The notes beneath the pieces are model-generated. The model was not told the origin of the DNA and searched no databases. It saw only the letters and a program-made list of their open reading frames with translations. A DNA stretch of 64,000 nt. It comes from CAZEJK01 sp964512045 (GTDB lineage: Bacteria > Acidobacteriota > Thermoanaerobaculia > Thermoanaerobaculales > Sulfomarinibacteraceae). Every line of letters begins with the position of its first letter. The stretch's first letter is position 1. Below are positions 39,555 to 47,859 of this stretch, one piece after another. A program made the translations under genes and the position numbers. Where the stretch lies: the NCBI GenBank assembly GCA_964512045.1, contig CAZEJK010000003.1, positions 24,489-88,488 on the forward strand, given 5' to 3'.

Positions 39555-40982
39555 ATGCGTTCCCCGATAGCGGTTCGAAACCCACGAACGGGGGAGAATG
39601 ACTTCTCCCTGAATCCACTGGAACCAGAAGAGATTGCGGTGGAGCACGAGGCGGTGCTCGGTGCTCAAGCTCGATGGGCCGCCGATGCTGGTCGACGGGC
39701 GGCCGTCCTCGGTCAGTGGGCTGAGGCGCTCCGCCAGCGGCGAGCTGAGATCGCCGAGGCCCTGACCGTGGACACCGGTCGGCGTACTCTCTCCTACGCT
39801 GAGGTGGACATCATCATCGCCGCGGTCGAGCGCTGGCGACGGGATGCGCCACGGCTGCTCGAGCCCCCTGGCCGCGAGTCCTCGGAGGTTCCCGGCATCG
39901 AGCTGGCGTGGAGCTACTCCGCGTACCCGGTGGTCGGCGTGATCTCTCCGTGGAACTTTCCCCTGGTGCTGACACTGATCGATGCCGTACCGGCTCTCGC
40001 CGCGGGGTCGGCAGTGCTTGCCAAGGCGAGCAAGGTCACCCCCCGCTTTGTCGAGCCGCTCAGCGCGTCGATTGCGGATGTTCCAGAGCTCGAAGCGGTG
40101 TTCCGGATGATTCGGGGAGACGGACGTTGTGGCTCGCAGATGATCGACCACGTCGATGCCGTCTGCTTTACGGGGAGCATCCCGGTTGGTCGGATCGTTG
40201 CCCACGCCGCTGCTGAACGCCTGATCCCCGCCTTCCTCGAGCTCGGAGGCAAGGATCCGGCAATCGTAACGGAGTCGGCGGACATCGAACGGGCGTCAAC
40301 GGCACTGCTTCGCGCGTCAGTAGCGAACACCGGTCAGGCGTGCCAGTCGATCGAGCGGATCTACGTGGCCAGGCCGATCTACGAGGAGTTCGTGTCCGCG
40401 CTGGTGGCGAAAGCCGCGGCGACCGCGCTCAACTACCCTGATATCGATCGGGGGCACGTCGGGCCGCTGATCGCCGCCGAGCAGGCGGACGTCATTGCAT
40501 GCCACCTGGCGGACGCCAGAGAGAAGGGCGCCATGGTCCGTTGTGGCGGTGAGATCGAGCGGCACGGAGGAGGTCTCTGGTGCCGACCGACCGTGCTCAC
40601 TAACGTCGACCACACCATGGAGGTGATGCGGGAGGAGACCTTCGGGCCGCTGATGCCGGTGATGCCGTTCGAGACCGTGGACGAGGCAGTCGCGTTGGCG
40701 AACGACTCGAACTGTGGTCTGAGTGGAGCGGTGATCGCGGGGAGCGGACCGGAGGCCGAGGCGATCGCACGACGTATCGACGCGGGCGGCATCAGCATCC
40801 AGGACGCGGGGCTGACATCGTTCGTTCACGACGCCGAGAAGGAGTCGTTCAAGGAGTCGGGGATCGGACGGTCGCGGATGGGGAGCAGCGGGCTGCTGCG
40901 GTTTCTGCGGAAGCGCGCGTTGATCTGCAACACCGGCGAGGTGTGGAGCCTCGAACGCTTCAAGGAAGGGACTGCAAGCTGA
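39555..40982 (+). CDS. NAD(P)-dependent aldehyde dehydrogenase
   Basis: A 475-residue aldehyde dehydrogenase, normal for the superfamily. Landmarks: GVISPWNFPLVLTL, FTGSIPVGRIVAHAAAERLIPAFLELGGKDPAIV with the general-base Glu, NTGQACQSIERIYV with the catalytic Cys, and EEVMREETFGPLMPVMPF-like sequence near residue 355. It oxidises an aldehyde to an acid in the cytoplasm, perhaps succinic-semialdehyde-like or aromatic; the sequence does not decide. The ATG at 39555 has GGAGG seven bases before. It is divergent from a TonB receptor and probably shares its regulation. Confidence 0.93.
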   Translation: MRSPIAVRNPRTGENDFSLNPLEPEEIAVEHEAVLGAQARWAADAGRRAAVLGQWAEALRQRRAEIAEALTVDTGRRTLSYAEVDIIIAAVERWRRDAPRLLEPPGRESSEVPGIELAWSYSAYPVVGVISPWNFPLVLTLIDAVPALAAGSAVLAKASKVTPRFVEPLSASIADVPELEAVFRMIRGDGRCGSQMIDHVDAVCFTGSIPVGRIVAHAAAERLIPAFLELGGKDPAIVTESADIERASTALLRASVANTGQACQSIERIYVARPIYEEFVSALVAKAAATALNYPDIDRGHVGPLIAAEQADVIACHLADAREKGAMVRCGGEIERHGGGLWCRPTVLTNVDHTMEVMREETFGPLMPVMPFETVDEAVALANDSNCGLSGAVIAGSGPEAEAIARRIDAGGISIQDAGLTSFVHDAEKESFKESGIGRSRMGSSGLLRFLRKRALICNTGEVWSLERFKEGTAS

Positions 40983-41029
40983 GCACCCTGTACCCCTGGC
41001 AGATGTAGGGCCCACGGCCCCGTGCCGAA

Positions 41030-41420
41030 AGCCGGCGGTACGTCTGAAGCTGGAGAGCGACGCGGGCGCGGGACCGGGACCGTCGGAGGATCCTCCTGGT
41101 TGCGGCCCGCGGCCGCGTTAGTCGGTAGCGGTGAAGTCCTGCGCAAACGTGGCAGGACTTCCAACGCAAAGGCGCCAAGACGCTGTGTCGCAAAGGAAGG
41201 GGAAGAGGAGCTCATGAAGGGTGCATCCTGTCAACTTCTGGGATCAGGACGAGGGATCGAAGTTTGGGGCCAGCGAGCGCCAGGGCGCGGCCGGCCTTCA
41301 TAAGGTCAGCTCTGCCATGCACCTCTGTTACCCACCCCCTTTTCCTCTGCGGCCTCGTGTCCCAGCGTCTTTGCGTTGAATCCGAGAACCGACCACGCGC
41401 TGCGACCAGGTCCGGCCCTG
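41030..41420. repeat. Composite repeat region with long inverted repeats
   Basis: Contains GGTTGCGGCCCGCGGCCGCG (41098), the NotI-type hairpin block of the dispersed element, and a distant inverted pair. CCAACGCAAAGGCGCCAAGACGCTG (41161-41185) has its partner near 41365-41385, where the reverse complement reads TTCAACGCAAAGACGCTGGG. No gene is supported between 40983 and 41455. Confidence 0.6.
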
Positions 41421-41455
41421 TTTGATTCCGGCTCCGCCGGGTTATGTTTGTGCGC

Positions 41456-42928
41456 TCAGCGCCGGACCTGACGCGGGAGGTACTGGCCTCGAGGTGGTCC
41501 GGGAAACTCCCCGTTGTCGTACACCAGCTGTCCGCGCAGGAACGTCCGTCGGACCTTCCCGTTGACCTCGATCCCTTCAAACGGGGTGTAGCCCTGGGCT
41601 GACGGAGAGTCCTCGGCGCGGATCGTCCAGGTGGTGCTCGGATCGAACAGCACGAGATCGGCGTCGAGCCCGGGCGCGACATCGCCTTTCGACCAGAGAC
41701 CGAACCGCTGCGCCGGGTTCCAGCAGACGAGGTCGGCGATGCGGTTCTCGCTCAGGCCGCGCTTGCGCCCTTCGCTGTACAGGCCGGACAGCAGGTACTC
41801 GGTGCCGCCGAACCCGGACTTCCCGCCCCACACGTTGTTGCGATCGTTCGGATCGAACTTGAGGTCGCTCGGGCAGCACGCATGGTCGGTCACGACCCAG
41901 TCGATCTTCCCTTCCACGAGCGACTGCCAGAGAAACTCCCGGTCCTCGGGCGGGCGGATCGGCGGGTTGACCTTTCCGCGGATGTCGGTGTTGCTGAGGT
42001 CGAGCAACAGGTGACCGGCAGTGGCCTCACGACCGATGTTCACGTCGGGGAACACCTGCTGCATCTTGAGCGCGGTCTCGACGGCTTCGCGAGACGTAAG
42101 GTGAAGGAGGTTGATGTTCGGGCAGCCGGTCGCGTGGGCGAGATACGCCGCCAGGACGATGGAGAGGCCTTCGGAGTGGGGTGGTCGGGCGAGGTGGTAT
42201 GCCTCGAGACCATTCAAGCCGCGTTCCTCCTGGATGATGCGGGTCCAGACGTTCATCAGCTCCGGGTTCTCGCAGTGGAGGGACACGCTGATCAGATCCC
42301 GGGCCTCCGGGTACTGCTCGACGACCTTTCTCGCTCCACGCATCACGAGCTCGAAGTGGCCGAGATCGTAGCGTTCGTCAGGCTTCGTCATGAGAAACTC
42401 AGCCTGGTTGTCGGACTTGCCGTGGAGACCGTACCCACCATAGAACATGAAGATCTTGAACGTCGGCACCCCGAGCTGGCCATAGATCTCTGGCATCTCC
42501 TCGATGTGCTCGGCGGAGGCGGGCATCAGGTGATAGCCATAGTCCACGTGGTATCGGCCACTGGCGTTGTCGAGCACATCCTTGAAGAACTCGCGGTACG
42601 GGCCCCCTTTGTTGAGGTAGTAGTGCCCGGTTCGGAAGTAGGTCAGTGAGGTTGTGACCCCGCCCATCGCGGCGCACTTCGACTCCGTCGGGGCGTCCTC
42701 GCTGAGATGCCGGTAGATGCCGATGTGCATGTGGGCGTCGATGACACCGGGAAACGCGATCAAACCGTTGCCGTCGATGACCTCGGTGGCGAGCTCGGCA
42801 TCAAGGTCGGGAGCCACTCGCGCGAACGTACCGTCCTTGATGGCGATGTCGGTCTCCTGCAGGCCGTTGCGGCGCGGACGCGCCAGCTTGACGTTCTTGA
42901 CGATGGTGTCGTACATGGCGTCGATCAT
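41456..42928 (-). CDS. Dihydropyrimidinase/hydantoinase-like cyclic amidohydrolase
   Basis: A 490-residue metal-dependent amidohydrolase. The binuclear metal site is complete: PGVIDAHMHIGIY (HxH), VPTFKIFMFYGGYG with the Lys to be carboxylated, SLHCENPEL, NLLHLTSREAVE and VTDHACC with the catalytic Asp. The C-terminus has the beta-sandwich lid (KGDVAPGLDADLVLFDP, RTFLRGQLVYDNGEF). It would hydrolyse a cyclic amide such as a hydantoin, dihydropyrimidine or related ring. Unlike other hydrolase-fold proteins in this window it keeps all catalytic residues. AGGAGG lies seven bases before the ATG. It is divergent from the exported VOC gene, with an ACAATAGGACAA element in between. Confidence 0.92.
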   Translation of the reverse strand: MIDAMYDTIVKNVKLARPRRNGLQETDIAIKDGTFARVAPDLDAELATEVIDGNGLIAFPGVIDAHMHIGIYRHLSEDAPTESKCAAMGGVTTSLTYFRTGHYYLNKGGPYREFFKDVLDNASGRYHVDYGYHLMPASAEHIEEMPEIYGQLGVPTFKIFMFYGGYGLHGKSDNQAEFLMTKPDERYDLGHFELVMRGARKVVEQYPEARDLISVSLHCENPELMNVWTRIIQEERGLNGLEAYHLARPPHSEGLSIVLAAYLAHATGCPNINLLHLTSREAVETALKMQQVFPDVNIGREATAGHLLLDLSNTDIRGKVNPPIRPPEDREFLWQSLVEGKIDWVVTDHACCPSDLKFDPNDRNNVWGGKSGFGGTEYLLSGLYSEGRKRGLSENRIADLVCWNPAQRFGLWSKGDVAPGLDADLVLFDPSTTWTIRAEDSPSAQGYTPFEGIEVNGKVRRTFLRGQLVYDNGEFPGPPRGQYLPRQVRR

Positions 42929-42957
42929 GGTGTGCCTCCTGCTCCACCAGCAAATGG

Positions 42958-42986
42958 TTGTATGAAGTATAGTACAATAGGACAAC
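42958..42986 (+). promoter_or_regulatory. Promoter with ACAATAGGACAA element
   Basis: TTGTAT and GACAAC are 17 bases apart and read toward the VOC gene at 43046. The sequence ACAATAGGACAAC covers the end of the spacer and the -10 box, the same geometry as at 45506-45534. Confidence 0.55.
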
Positions 42987-43045
42987 TTGCGTCCAGGTAC
43001 TCGGGCGTGGTGGGTTCCGAAGATCGGACAGGAAGGAGAAAGCTG

Positions 43046-43576
43046 ATGCGCAAATGGTTGTCTCTACTCGTGGTGGTGGTCGTGGGGCTTGCAGTGGCGA
43101 TACCAGGCCTGGCCGACGACGCGTATGAGGGCGCGACGTTCAAGCGGGTGACGCTCGTCGTCGAGGATATGGAGCGATCTTTGGAGATCTACCGCGACAT
43201 CCTCGGGTTCGATCTCGACGGCATCTCGGAGTCTGGCGAGGACTCGTACTCGTACCCGGTCTTCAAGATCGATCCGGAGGCGACGATCCGGTTCGCCACG
43301 TTGAGCGCAGGGACGCAACAGGTCCGCACGCTCGCGTTGGTGGAGGTGAAGGGGATGGCCCTCCCCACACCGACGGCGCCGATGATGACGGCATCGGTGA
43401 TCCGGGTGCAGGGTCTGGATGGTGTGATCGAGCGTCTGAAGGCGCTGCAGCTCGAGGTGATGGCGCAGGAGACCGCCGAGCGGGAGGGTGAGTTCCGGTT
43501 CAAGGAGCAGGCGTTCATCGACTTCGACGGGCACCTGATCGTTCTCTACGAGATCGTCGAGCTTTCCGGAAGCTAG
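43046..43576 (+). CDS. Exported VOC-family protein
   Basis: A 176-residue protein: signal peptide (WLSLLVVVVVGLAVAIPGLAD) followed by one full VOC unit (FKRVTLVVEDMERSLEIYRDILGFDLDG, ASVIRVQGLDGVIERLKALQ, EQAFIDFDGHLIVLYEIVEL). GGAAGGAG precedes the ATG. The strands that would give metal ligands hold few His/Glu, so metal catalysis is uncertain. It is divergent from the dihydropyrimidinase-like gene. It is the second exported VOC gene of the island, and a periplasmic ligand-binding or isomerase-type role is possible. Confidence 0.85.
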   Translation: MRKWLSLLVVVVVGLAVAIPGLADDAYEGATFKRVTLVVEDMERSLEIYRDILGFDLDGISESGEDSYSYPVFKIDPEATIRFATLSAGTQQVRTLALVEVKGMALPTPTAPMMTASVIRVQGLDGVIERLKALQLEVMAQETAEREGEFRFKEQAFIDFDGHLIVLYEIVELSGS

Positions 43577-43680
43577 AAGCCGTCTCGAAAACGGTTCCAG
43601 CCCTGGTGCCAGCCTCGTCAGCCGGATTCCGGGTCTCCGGCCCCGAGGATAGTCTCTGCGTGCTCGATGATGTGGTGTGC

Positions 43681-43943
43681 GTGAGCCGCCAACGCGGCTG
43701 CGGGCCGCAACCAAAGTGATGCTCCGAAGGTGCCGGTCCCGCGCCCGCCTAGCGGTTAGGTGTTAGGTATTGGGTATGAGCTCCCCCAGCCACCCATCTG
43801 CCCTTGCTGCAAGCGCCTCCCCCACCACTCTTCGATCCCTGAAGCTTGCAGAGCAGGCTCCGGGGCGGGAGGGCGGCACTCTTCACTTTGAACTTTGAAC
43901 TTTGAACTGACGACTTTGCTTCGCATTTTCGAAGATACGGCTC
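43681..43943. repeat. Dispersed intergenic repeat, copy C
   Basis: Contains CCGCCAACGCGGCTGCGGGCC, GATGCTCCGAAGGTGCCGGTC, CCTAGCGGTTAGG and the end TTTTCGAAGATACGG in the shared order. The middle differs (CTTGCTGCAAGCGCC) and a short tandem ACTTTGA repeat lies at 43879-43903. No gene is seen between 43577 and 44046. Confidence 0.7.
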
Positions 43944-44046
43944 CGTCAGTCGCCAAAAAAGTCGCAGCCGGCGAGGCGCCGGCTGCTGAAGTCACCATCC
44001 CGATCCAGGCTGCGGATCAGCCCGAGGCATCGGGAACGGGAGGGGC

Positions 44047-44967
44047 CTAGTCGTGGTGGTGATGGAACTTCGTGTGCCAGTCGTCCTCGGTCTGGAAGTC
44101 CTCGAAGTCCAGCGGTGTGATGTGGTTGTGGTCGTGTGACAGGAACCAGGTATTGAGGGCCGGTTTGCGGTGATGCAGCCTTGACTGCGCGCGCTGCAGG
44201 TTCTCCTCGGGCTCGGAGTAGGGGTTGAAGTGGAAGTGGTTGTGGAGCTCGCCGTCCGTTCTTCCGAACGCCAGGACACCGCCTTTGCTCGCAAAGGCGC
44301 CGTGGTTGATGTACGGCGGCCGGTAGAAGTAGCCCCCGGTGGGAAGGTCGCCGAACTGCATCATCCATGAGGTGCCGTAGATGTGATACGCCTCTTCGGC
44401 AACGTCATGGTATGAGATGTTGTCCTGCCAGAAGCCGGGCACCATGCTGTAGAGGAACGAGATGGCATGGGTCTTCTCGTCCATCCGCAGCAGCTTGATC
44501 AGGCAGCCCGATGCGGTCTGTGGAAAGAGGTTTGGGACCTGCCACGGCATGTGATCGAACGACTCGACGAGCATGAGCTTGTGCCGCTCTGCTCCGCCGG
44601 CGTCCTCGTCCGACGGGACGAAGCTGGGGGGGCCGTCGTTGTACATCAGCAGCCCGATGCAGCCGTCCTTGCTCGACATGGCCGGCATCGAGACCCCCGG
44701 TGGGATGAACAGGTACAGACCTGGCCAGTAGGTCTTCTCGCCCACTGTGAGCTCGCCGTGCATGATGAGCAGCTCGGTCTCGGCCAGACTGAAGCCAGGG
44801 GGAGCTTTGAATCCGGCGTCGAAGCGCACTGTCATGGTGCACGCGCCGGTGTCGGGATCGATACTGAGCATCTTGTAGTGCATCCCCGGCGGCATCCCGG
44901 GGAGTGTCATCTTCTTGAAGTGGACGTCCTCGTCGCAGAACGGTTCAATGTGGGGTCGTGCCATCAT
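44047..44967 (-). CDS. Double-cupin protein with His-rich tail
   Basis: A 306-residue bicupin. The first cupin spans residues about 45 to 110 (FKAPPGFSLAETELLIMHGELTVGEKTYWPGLYLFIPPGV) and the second about 175 to 250 (YHDVAEEAYHIYGTSWMMQFGDLPTGGYFYRPPYINHGAF). His and Glu suitable as metal ligands are visible in the second unit. The C-terminus is His-rich and ends in KFHHHHD. AAGGAG precedes the ATG pair. It follows a small gene (44995-45252) by 27 bases in the same transcript. ChrR-like and catabolic cupins of this kind often act as dioxygenases or decarboxylation/isomerisation enzymes; the reaction cannot be told here. Confidence 0.85.
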   Translation of the reverse strand: MMARPHIEPFCDEDVHFKKMTLPGMPPGMHYKMLSIDPDTGACTMTVRFDAGFKAPPGFSLAETELLIMHGELTVGEKTYWPGLYLFIPPGVSMPAMSSKDGCIGLLMYNDGPPSFVPSDEDAGGAERHKLMLVESFDHMPWQVPNLFPQTASGCLIKLLRMDEKTHAISFLYSMVPGFWQDNISYHDVAEEAYHIYGTSWMMQFGDLPTGGYFYRPPYINHGAFASKGGVLAFGRTDGELHNHFHFNPYSEPEENLQRAQSRLHHRKPALNTWFLSHDHNHITPLDFEDFQTEDDWHTKFHHHHD

Positions 44968-44994
44968 CGTTCTCCTTGCAGTCTCGTCGCGGGC

Positions 44995-45252
44995 CTAAAA
45001 CACGACCCTGAGTTTGCGATCCGGGCGCTTGGGGATCTCGTTCGGCGGGATCTGCCGGAGCATGTCCGCGTGCATGTTGTAGCCGCGGGTCTGGATCCGC
45101 TCCAGGAACTCGCGGACCCAGCGTTCACGCTCCGGCGCGATGGCCTCCATCTCTTCGACGATCTTCTGGTACCGAGCGAGCTGCTCGGCGATCTCGTCGT
45201 CGATCCACTTGCGCACCTTGGGATCGAAGCGCGGTGAGGTCTCGTTTGCCAT
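44995..45252 (-). CDS. Small helical protein of unknown function
   Basis: An 85-residue protein, MANETSPRFDPKVRKWIDDE at the start, then a long amphipathic helix (IAEQLARYQKIVEEMEAIAP) and a second (ERERWVREFLERIQTRG), ending in a basic tail. GGAGG lies five bases before the ATG. It is probably a subunit or regulator of the cupin encoded next. A sigma-70-like promoter (TTGCAA, 17 bases, ACAATA) lies immediately upstream, inside the GGTAC/GTACC palindrome. I do not recognise the family. Confidence 0.75.
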   Translation of the reverse strand: MANETSPRFDPKVRKWIDDEIAEQLARYQKIVEEMEAIAPERERWVREFLERIQTRGYNMHADMLRQIPPNEIPKRPDRKLRVVF

Positions 45253-45265
45253 GGCTACCTCCATT

Positions 45266-45291
45266 GGTACTATTGTAAGAACTTCCGTACC
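45266..45291 (-). promoter_or_regulatory. 26-bp operator over the cupin promoter
   Basis: Ends GGTAC and GTACC flank TATTGTAAGAACTTCC. On the minus strand TTGCAA (45294-45299), a 17-base spacer and ACAATA form the promoter of the 45252 gene, so the operator covers spacer and -10. Length and ends equal those of the element at 36431. Confidence 0.65.
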
Positions 45292-45505
45292 TTTTGCAAG
45301 GGTTTTCTTGGGGTGCGTCGCCGGACTCTCTCTGTGGTGAGCCGAGCTGCGAGCTGGTTCGCACAGGGGGTGGCAGCGACGGAAAGAAACCAGATCGGCG
45401 CAGATGGCGTATGTCGTCAAGACTTTCCATGGAGGCGAACAGGTGCGTGTGAGCCCCGCTCGTCGGTATCGTCGAAACATCTTCTCGGTCGGCGAGAAAT
45501 GTCCA

Positions 45506-45534
45506 TTGACAGATTGCCCGAACAATAGGACAAT
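45506..45534 (+). promoter_or_regulatory. Promoter of the TonB-energiser operon with ACAATAGGACAA element
   Basis: TTGACA, a 17-base spacer and GACAAT form a strong sigma-70-like promoter 130 bases before the DUF3450 gene. GAACAATAGGACAATT spans the spacer end and -10 box, the same arrangement as at 42958. Confidence 0.65.
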
Positions 45535-45666
45535 TGGCTTAATGTCAACCTGGAGAGGTCGCAGCGTGGTCCTGTCCCGTTCTCTGACGGCGTTGGGGTG
45601 TTGGCTTGCAGCTGTGACCCATGGTTCAATTGAAGAAGGGACCGCTGGACACAAAGGAAGAGAGGC

Positions 45667-46443
45667 ATGACACAGAACATGAGCTTCGCAAGGCTGCTGG
45701 CCGTGACAGCGACCGTCGTTCTGGTGGTCGGGGGTATCGGTGCCCAGGAGGTCGATGATGCGCTTGCCGGTGTAGCGTCCGCGAATCAGGCCGAGCGCAG
45801 ATCACAGGAGGCGATCGACGAGGTCGTGGACGAGACCAAGGCGGTGGTCCGGGAGTACAGCTCGGTCCTCAAAGAGGTCGAGGGACTCGAGGTCTACCGT
45901 TCAATTCTGGAGAAGGAGGTCGAGTCGCAGGAGCGGGAGATCGCCGATCTCGAGGAGTCGATCGACCGAGTGAGCGTGATCGAGCGTCAGGTGCTGCCGC
46001 TGATGATGAGGATGGTTGAAGGGCTCGAGCAGTTCGTCGAGCTGGATGTGCCGTTCTTGCTCGATGAGCGCCGGCGGAGGGTGAGCTTCCTCAAGAACCT
46101 GCTGGAGCGTTCTGATGTCACCGTGGCCGAGAAGTTTCGGCGAGTCCTCGAGGCGTTCGAGATCGAGAACGACTACGGGCGGACGATCGAGGCGTACAAG
46201 GGATCGCTCGAGCTGGACGGTACGACCCGAGAGGTCGATTTCCTGCGCATCGGTCGGGTGGCCCTGCTGTATCAAACGGCTGACGGCGAGGTGTACGGCA
46301 TGTGGGACCAGCCACAAAGAGACTGGGTGCCGCTGTCATCAGAGTACCGGAGCCAGATCCGAGCAGGCCTGCGGATTGCTCGCAAGCAGATCGCCCCTGA
46401 CCTGCTGATGCTTCCCATTCCAGCACCGGAGGCGGCAGAATGA
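45667..46443 (+). CDS. DUF3450 periplasmic coiled-coil protein
   Basis: A 258-residue protein with signal peptide (RLLAVTATVVLVVGGIGAQE), a long coiled coil (residues about 40 to 110) and the DUF3450 core (LPLMMRMVEGLEQFVELDVPFLLDERRRRVSFLKNLLERSDV, EKFRRVLEAFEIENDYGRTIEAYKG, RIGRVALLYQTADGEVYGMWD). In gammaproteobacteria this family precedes TtpC/ExbB-TonB2 genes exactly as here. It is thought to assist an accessory TonB complex in the periplasm. It overlaps the next gene by four bases. Confidence 0.92.
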   Translation: MTQNMSFARLLAVTATVVLVVGGIGAQEVDDALAGVASANQAERRSQEAIDEVVDETKAVVREYSSVLKEVEGLEVYRSILEKEVESQEREIADLEESIDRVSVIERQVLPLMMRMVEGLEQFVELDVPFLLDERRRRVSFLKNLLERSDVTVAEKFRRVLEAFEIENDYGRTIEAYKGSLELDGTTREVDFLRIGRVALLYQTADGEVYGMWDQPQRDWVPLSSEYRSQIRAGLRIARKQIAPDLLMLPIPAPEAAE

Positions 46444-47846
46444 TGAAACGCATACTTGCACTTCTGATTGTAGGGGTGAGCGCCACCGCGTTCGCTCAGT
46501 CCAGTGACCCGGAGACGGCGACCTCGCTGGAGGAGCTTCTGGCGAAGGTCCGGGCCGGAAACGTCCGCGAGGCTCGCGAGCACAGAGAACGGCTGCAGCG
46601 CTTCGAAGCCGCCAAGGCGGAGCAGCAGCAGCTCTTGCGGCAAGCACACCAGACGAAGCGGAGCCGCGAGCGTGACGCCGATCAACTTGAACGGCAGTTC
46701 GAACGCAATGAGCTCAGGGTCGCCGAGCTGGCGCAGACTCTGGACAACCGGCTGGGATCCCTGAAGGAGATGTTCGGCGTCCTGCAACAGGTCACAGGTG
46801 ACACCCGCGGGCTCCTCGAGAACTCGGTGATCACGGCTCAGTATCCGGAACGGGTGCAGACGTTGGGAGAGTTGGTGTCAATCTTTGGGAGCTCATCGAA
46901 GCTCGCCAGTCTGGAAGACTTCGAGCAGCTGTGGTTCGAGCTGCACCGCGAGATGACCGAGTCCGGGCGCGTGGTCCGTTTCTCCACGACTGTGACGACG
47001 GCAGACGGGGAGAAGATCGACAAGGACGTGGCTCGGGTCGGTTCGTTCAACATCGTCACGGACGGGAAGTACCTGCAGTACATCCCGGAGACGGGGAACG
47101 TGCTCGAGCTCCCGCGCCAGCCGCAATCTCGCTTCGTGAGGTCGACGGAGGACCTGATGGAGGCCTCCTCCGGGACCGTTGGCTTCGGTATCGACCCGTC
47201 GCGCGGATCGCTGCTTGGCCTCCTCGTGCAGGCACCGTCCCTGCGAGAACGGATCGCTCAGGGCGGGCTGATCGGGTACCTGACGATCTCGCTGGGGATC
47301 CTCGCCATGCTGATCGCCTTGGAGCGTGTGATCATCCTCGGCATCGAGGGCCAGAAGGTCCGGTCGCAGCTGAAGGACCACAAGCAGCCCAAGAAGAACA
47401 ACCCCCTCGGGCGAGTTCTGCTGGCGGCCGAGAAGCACCGAGGTGCTGATCTGGACACGCTCGAGCTGAAGATGGGTGAGGCGATCTTGCGGGAGATCCC
47501 CAGGCTCAACAGGGCTCTCCTGTTCTTGAAAATCATTGCGGTTGTCGCCCCACTGATGGGGCTGTTGGGAACCGTGACCGGCATGATTAACACGTTTCAG
47601 GCGATCACGTTGTTCGGCACCGGCGACCCGAAGCTGATGGCAGGCGGAATCTCTCAGGCGTTGGTCACCACCGTCATCGGGCTGTGTGTCGCGATCCCAA
47701 CGGTGCTCCTGCATACGGTCGTCTCGGTCAGGAGTAAACGAATCATCCATGTGCTCGAAGAGCAAAGCACCGGGATCGTGGCGGAGCTCGCCGAGGAGAA
47801 TGGCTCGGCGCCGGTGACGCAGTCGGTCGCGGTGGCGACCACGTAG
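46440..47846 (+). CDS. TtpC-like long ExbB/TolQ-family proton-channel protein
   Basis: A 468-residue protein. The first 250 residues are an export signal (RILALLIVGVSATAFAQS), a coiled-coil periplasmic domain and a beta-rich part. The MotA/TolQ/ExbB domain follows from about residue 275 (GYLTISLGILAMLIALERVIILG; LLFLKIIAVVAPLMGLLGTVTGMINTFQAITLFG; LMAGGISQALVTTVIGLCVAIPTVLLHTVV). This is the architecture of Vibrio TtpC, a component needed with ExbB2-ExbD2-TonB2. It probably spans the inner membrane and links proton flow to the periplasmic domain. The stop lies 13 bases before exbB. Confidence 0.92.
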   Translation: MMKRILALLIVGVSATAFAQSSDPETATSLEELLAKVRAGNVREAREHRERLQRFEAAKAEQQQLLRQAHQTKRSRERDADQLERQFERNELRVAELAQTLDNRLGSLKEMFGVLQQVTGDTRGLLENSVITAQYPERVQTLGELVSIFGSSSKLASLEDFEQLWFELHREMTESGRVVRFSTTVTTADGEKIDKDVARVGSFNIVTDGKYLQYIPETGNVLELPRQPQSRFVRSTEDLMEASSGTVGFGIDPSRGSLLGLLVQAPSLRERIAQGGLIGYLTISLGILAMLIALERVIILGIEGQKVRSQLKDHKQPKKNNPLGRVLLAAEKHRGADLDTLELKMGEAILREIPRLNRALLFLKIIAVVAPLMGLLGTVTGMINTFQAITLFGTGDPKLMAGGISQALVTTVIGLCVAIPTVLLHTVVSVRSKRIIHVLEEQSTGIVAELAEENGSAPVTQSVAVATT

Positions 47847-47859
47847 GTACGGTCAGACC

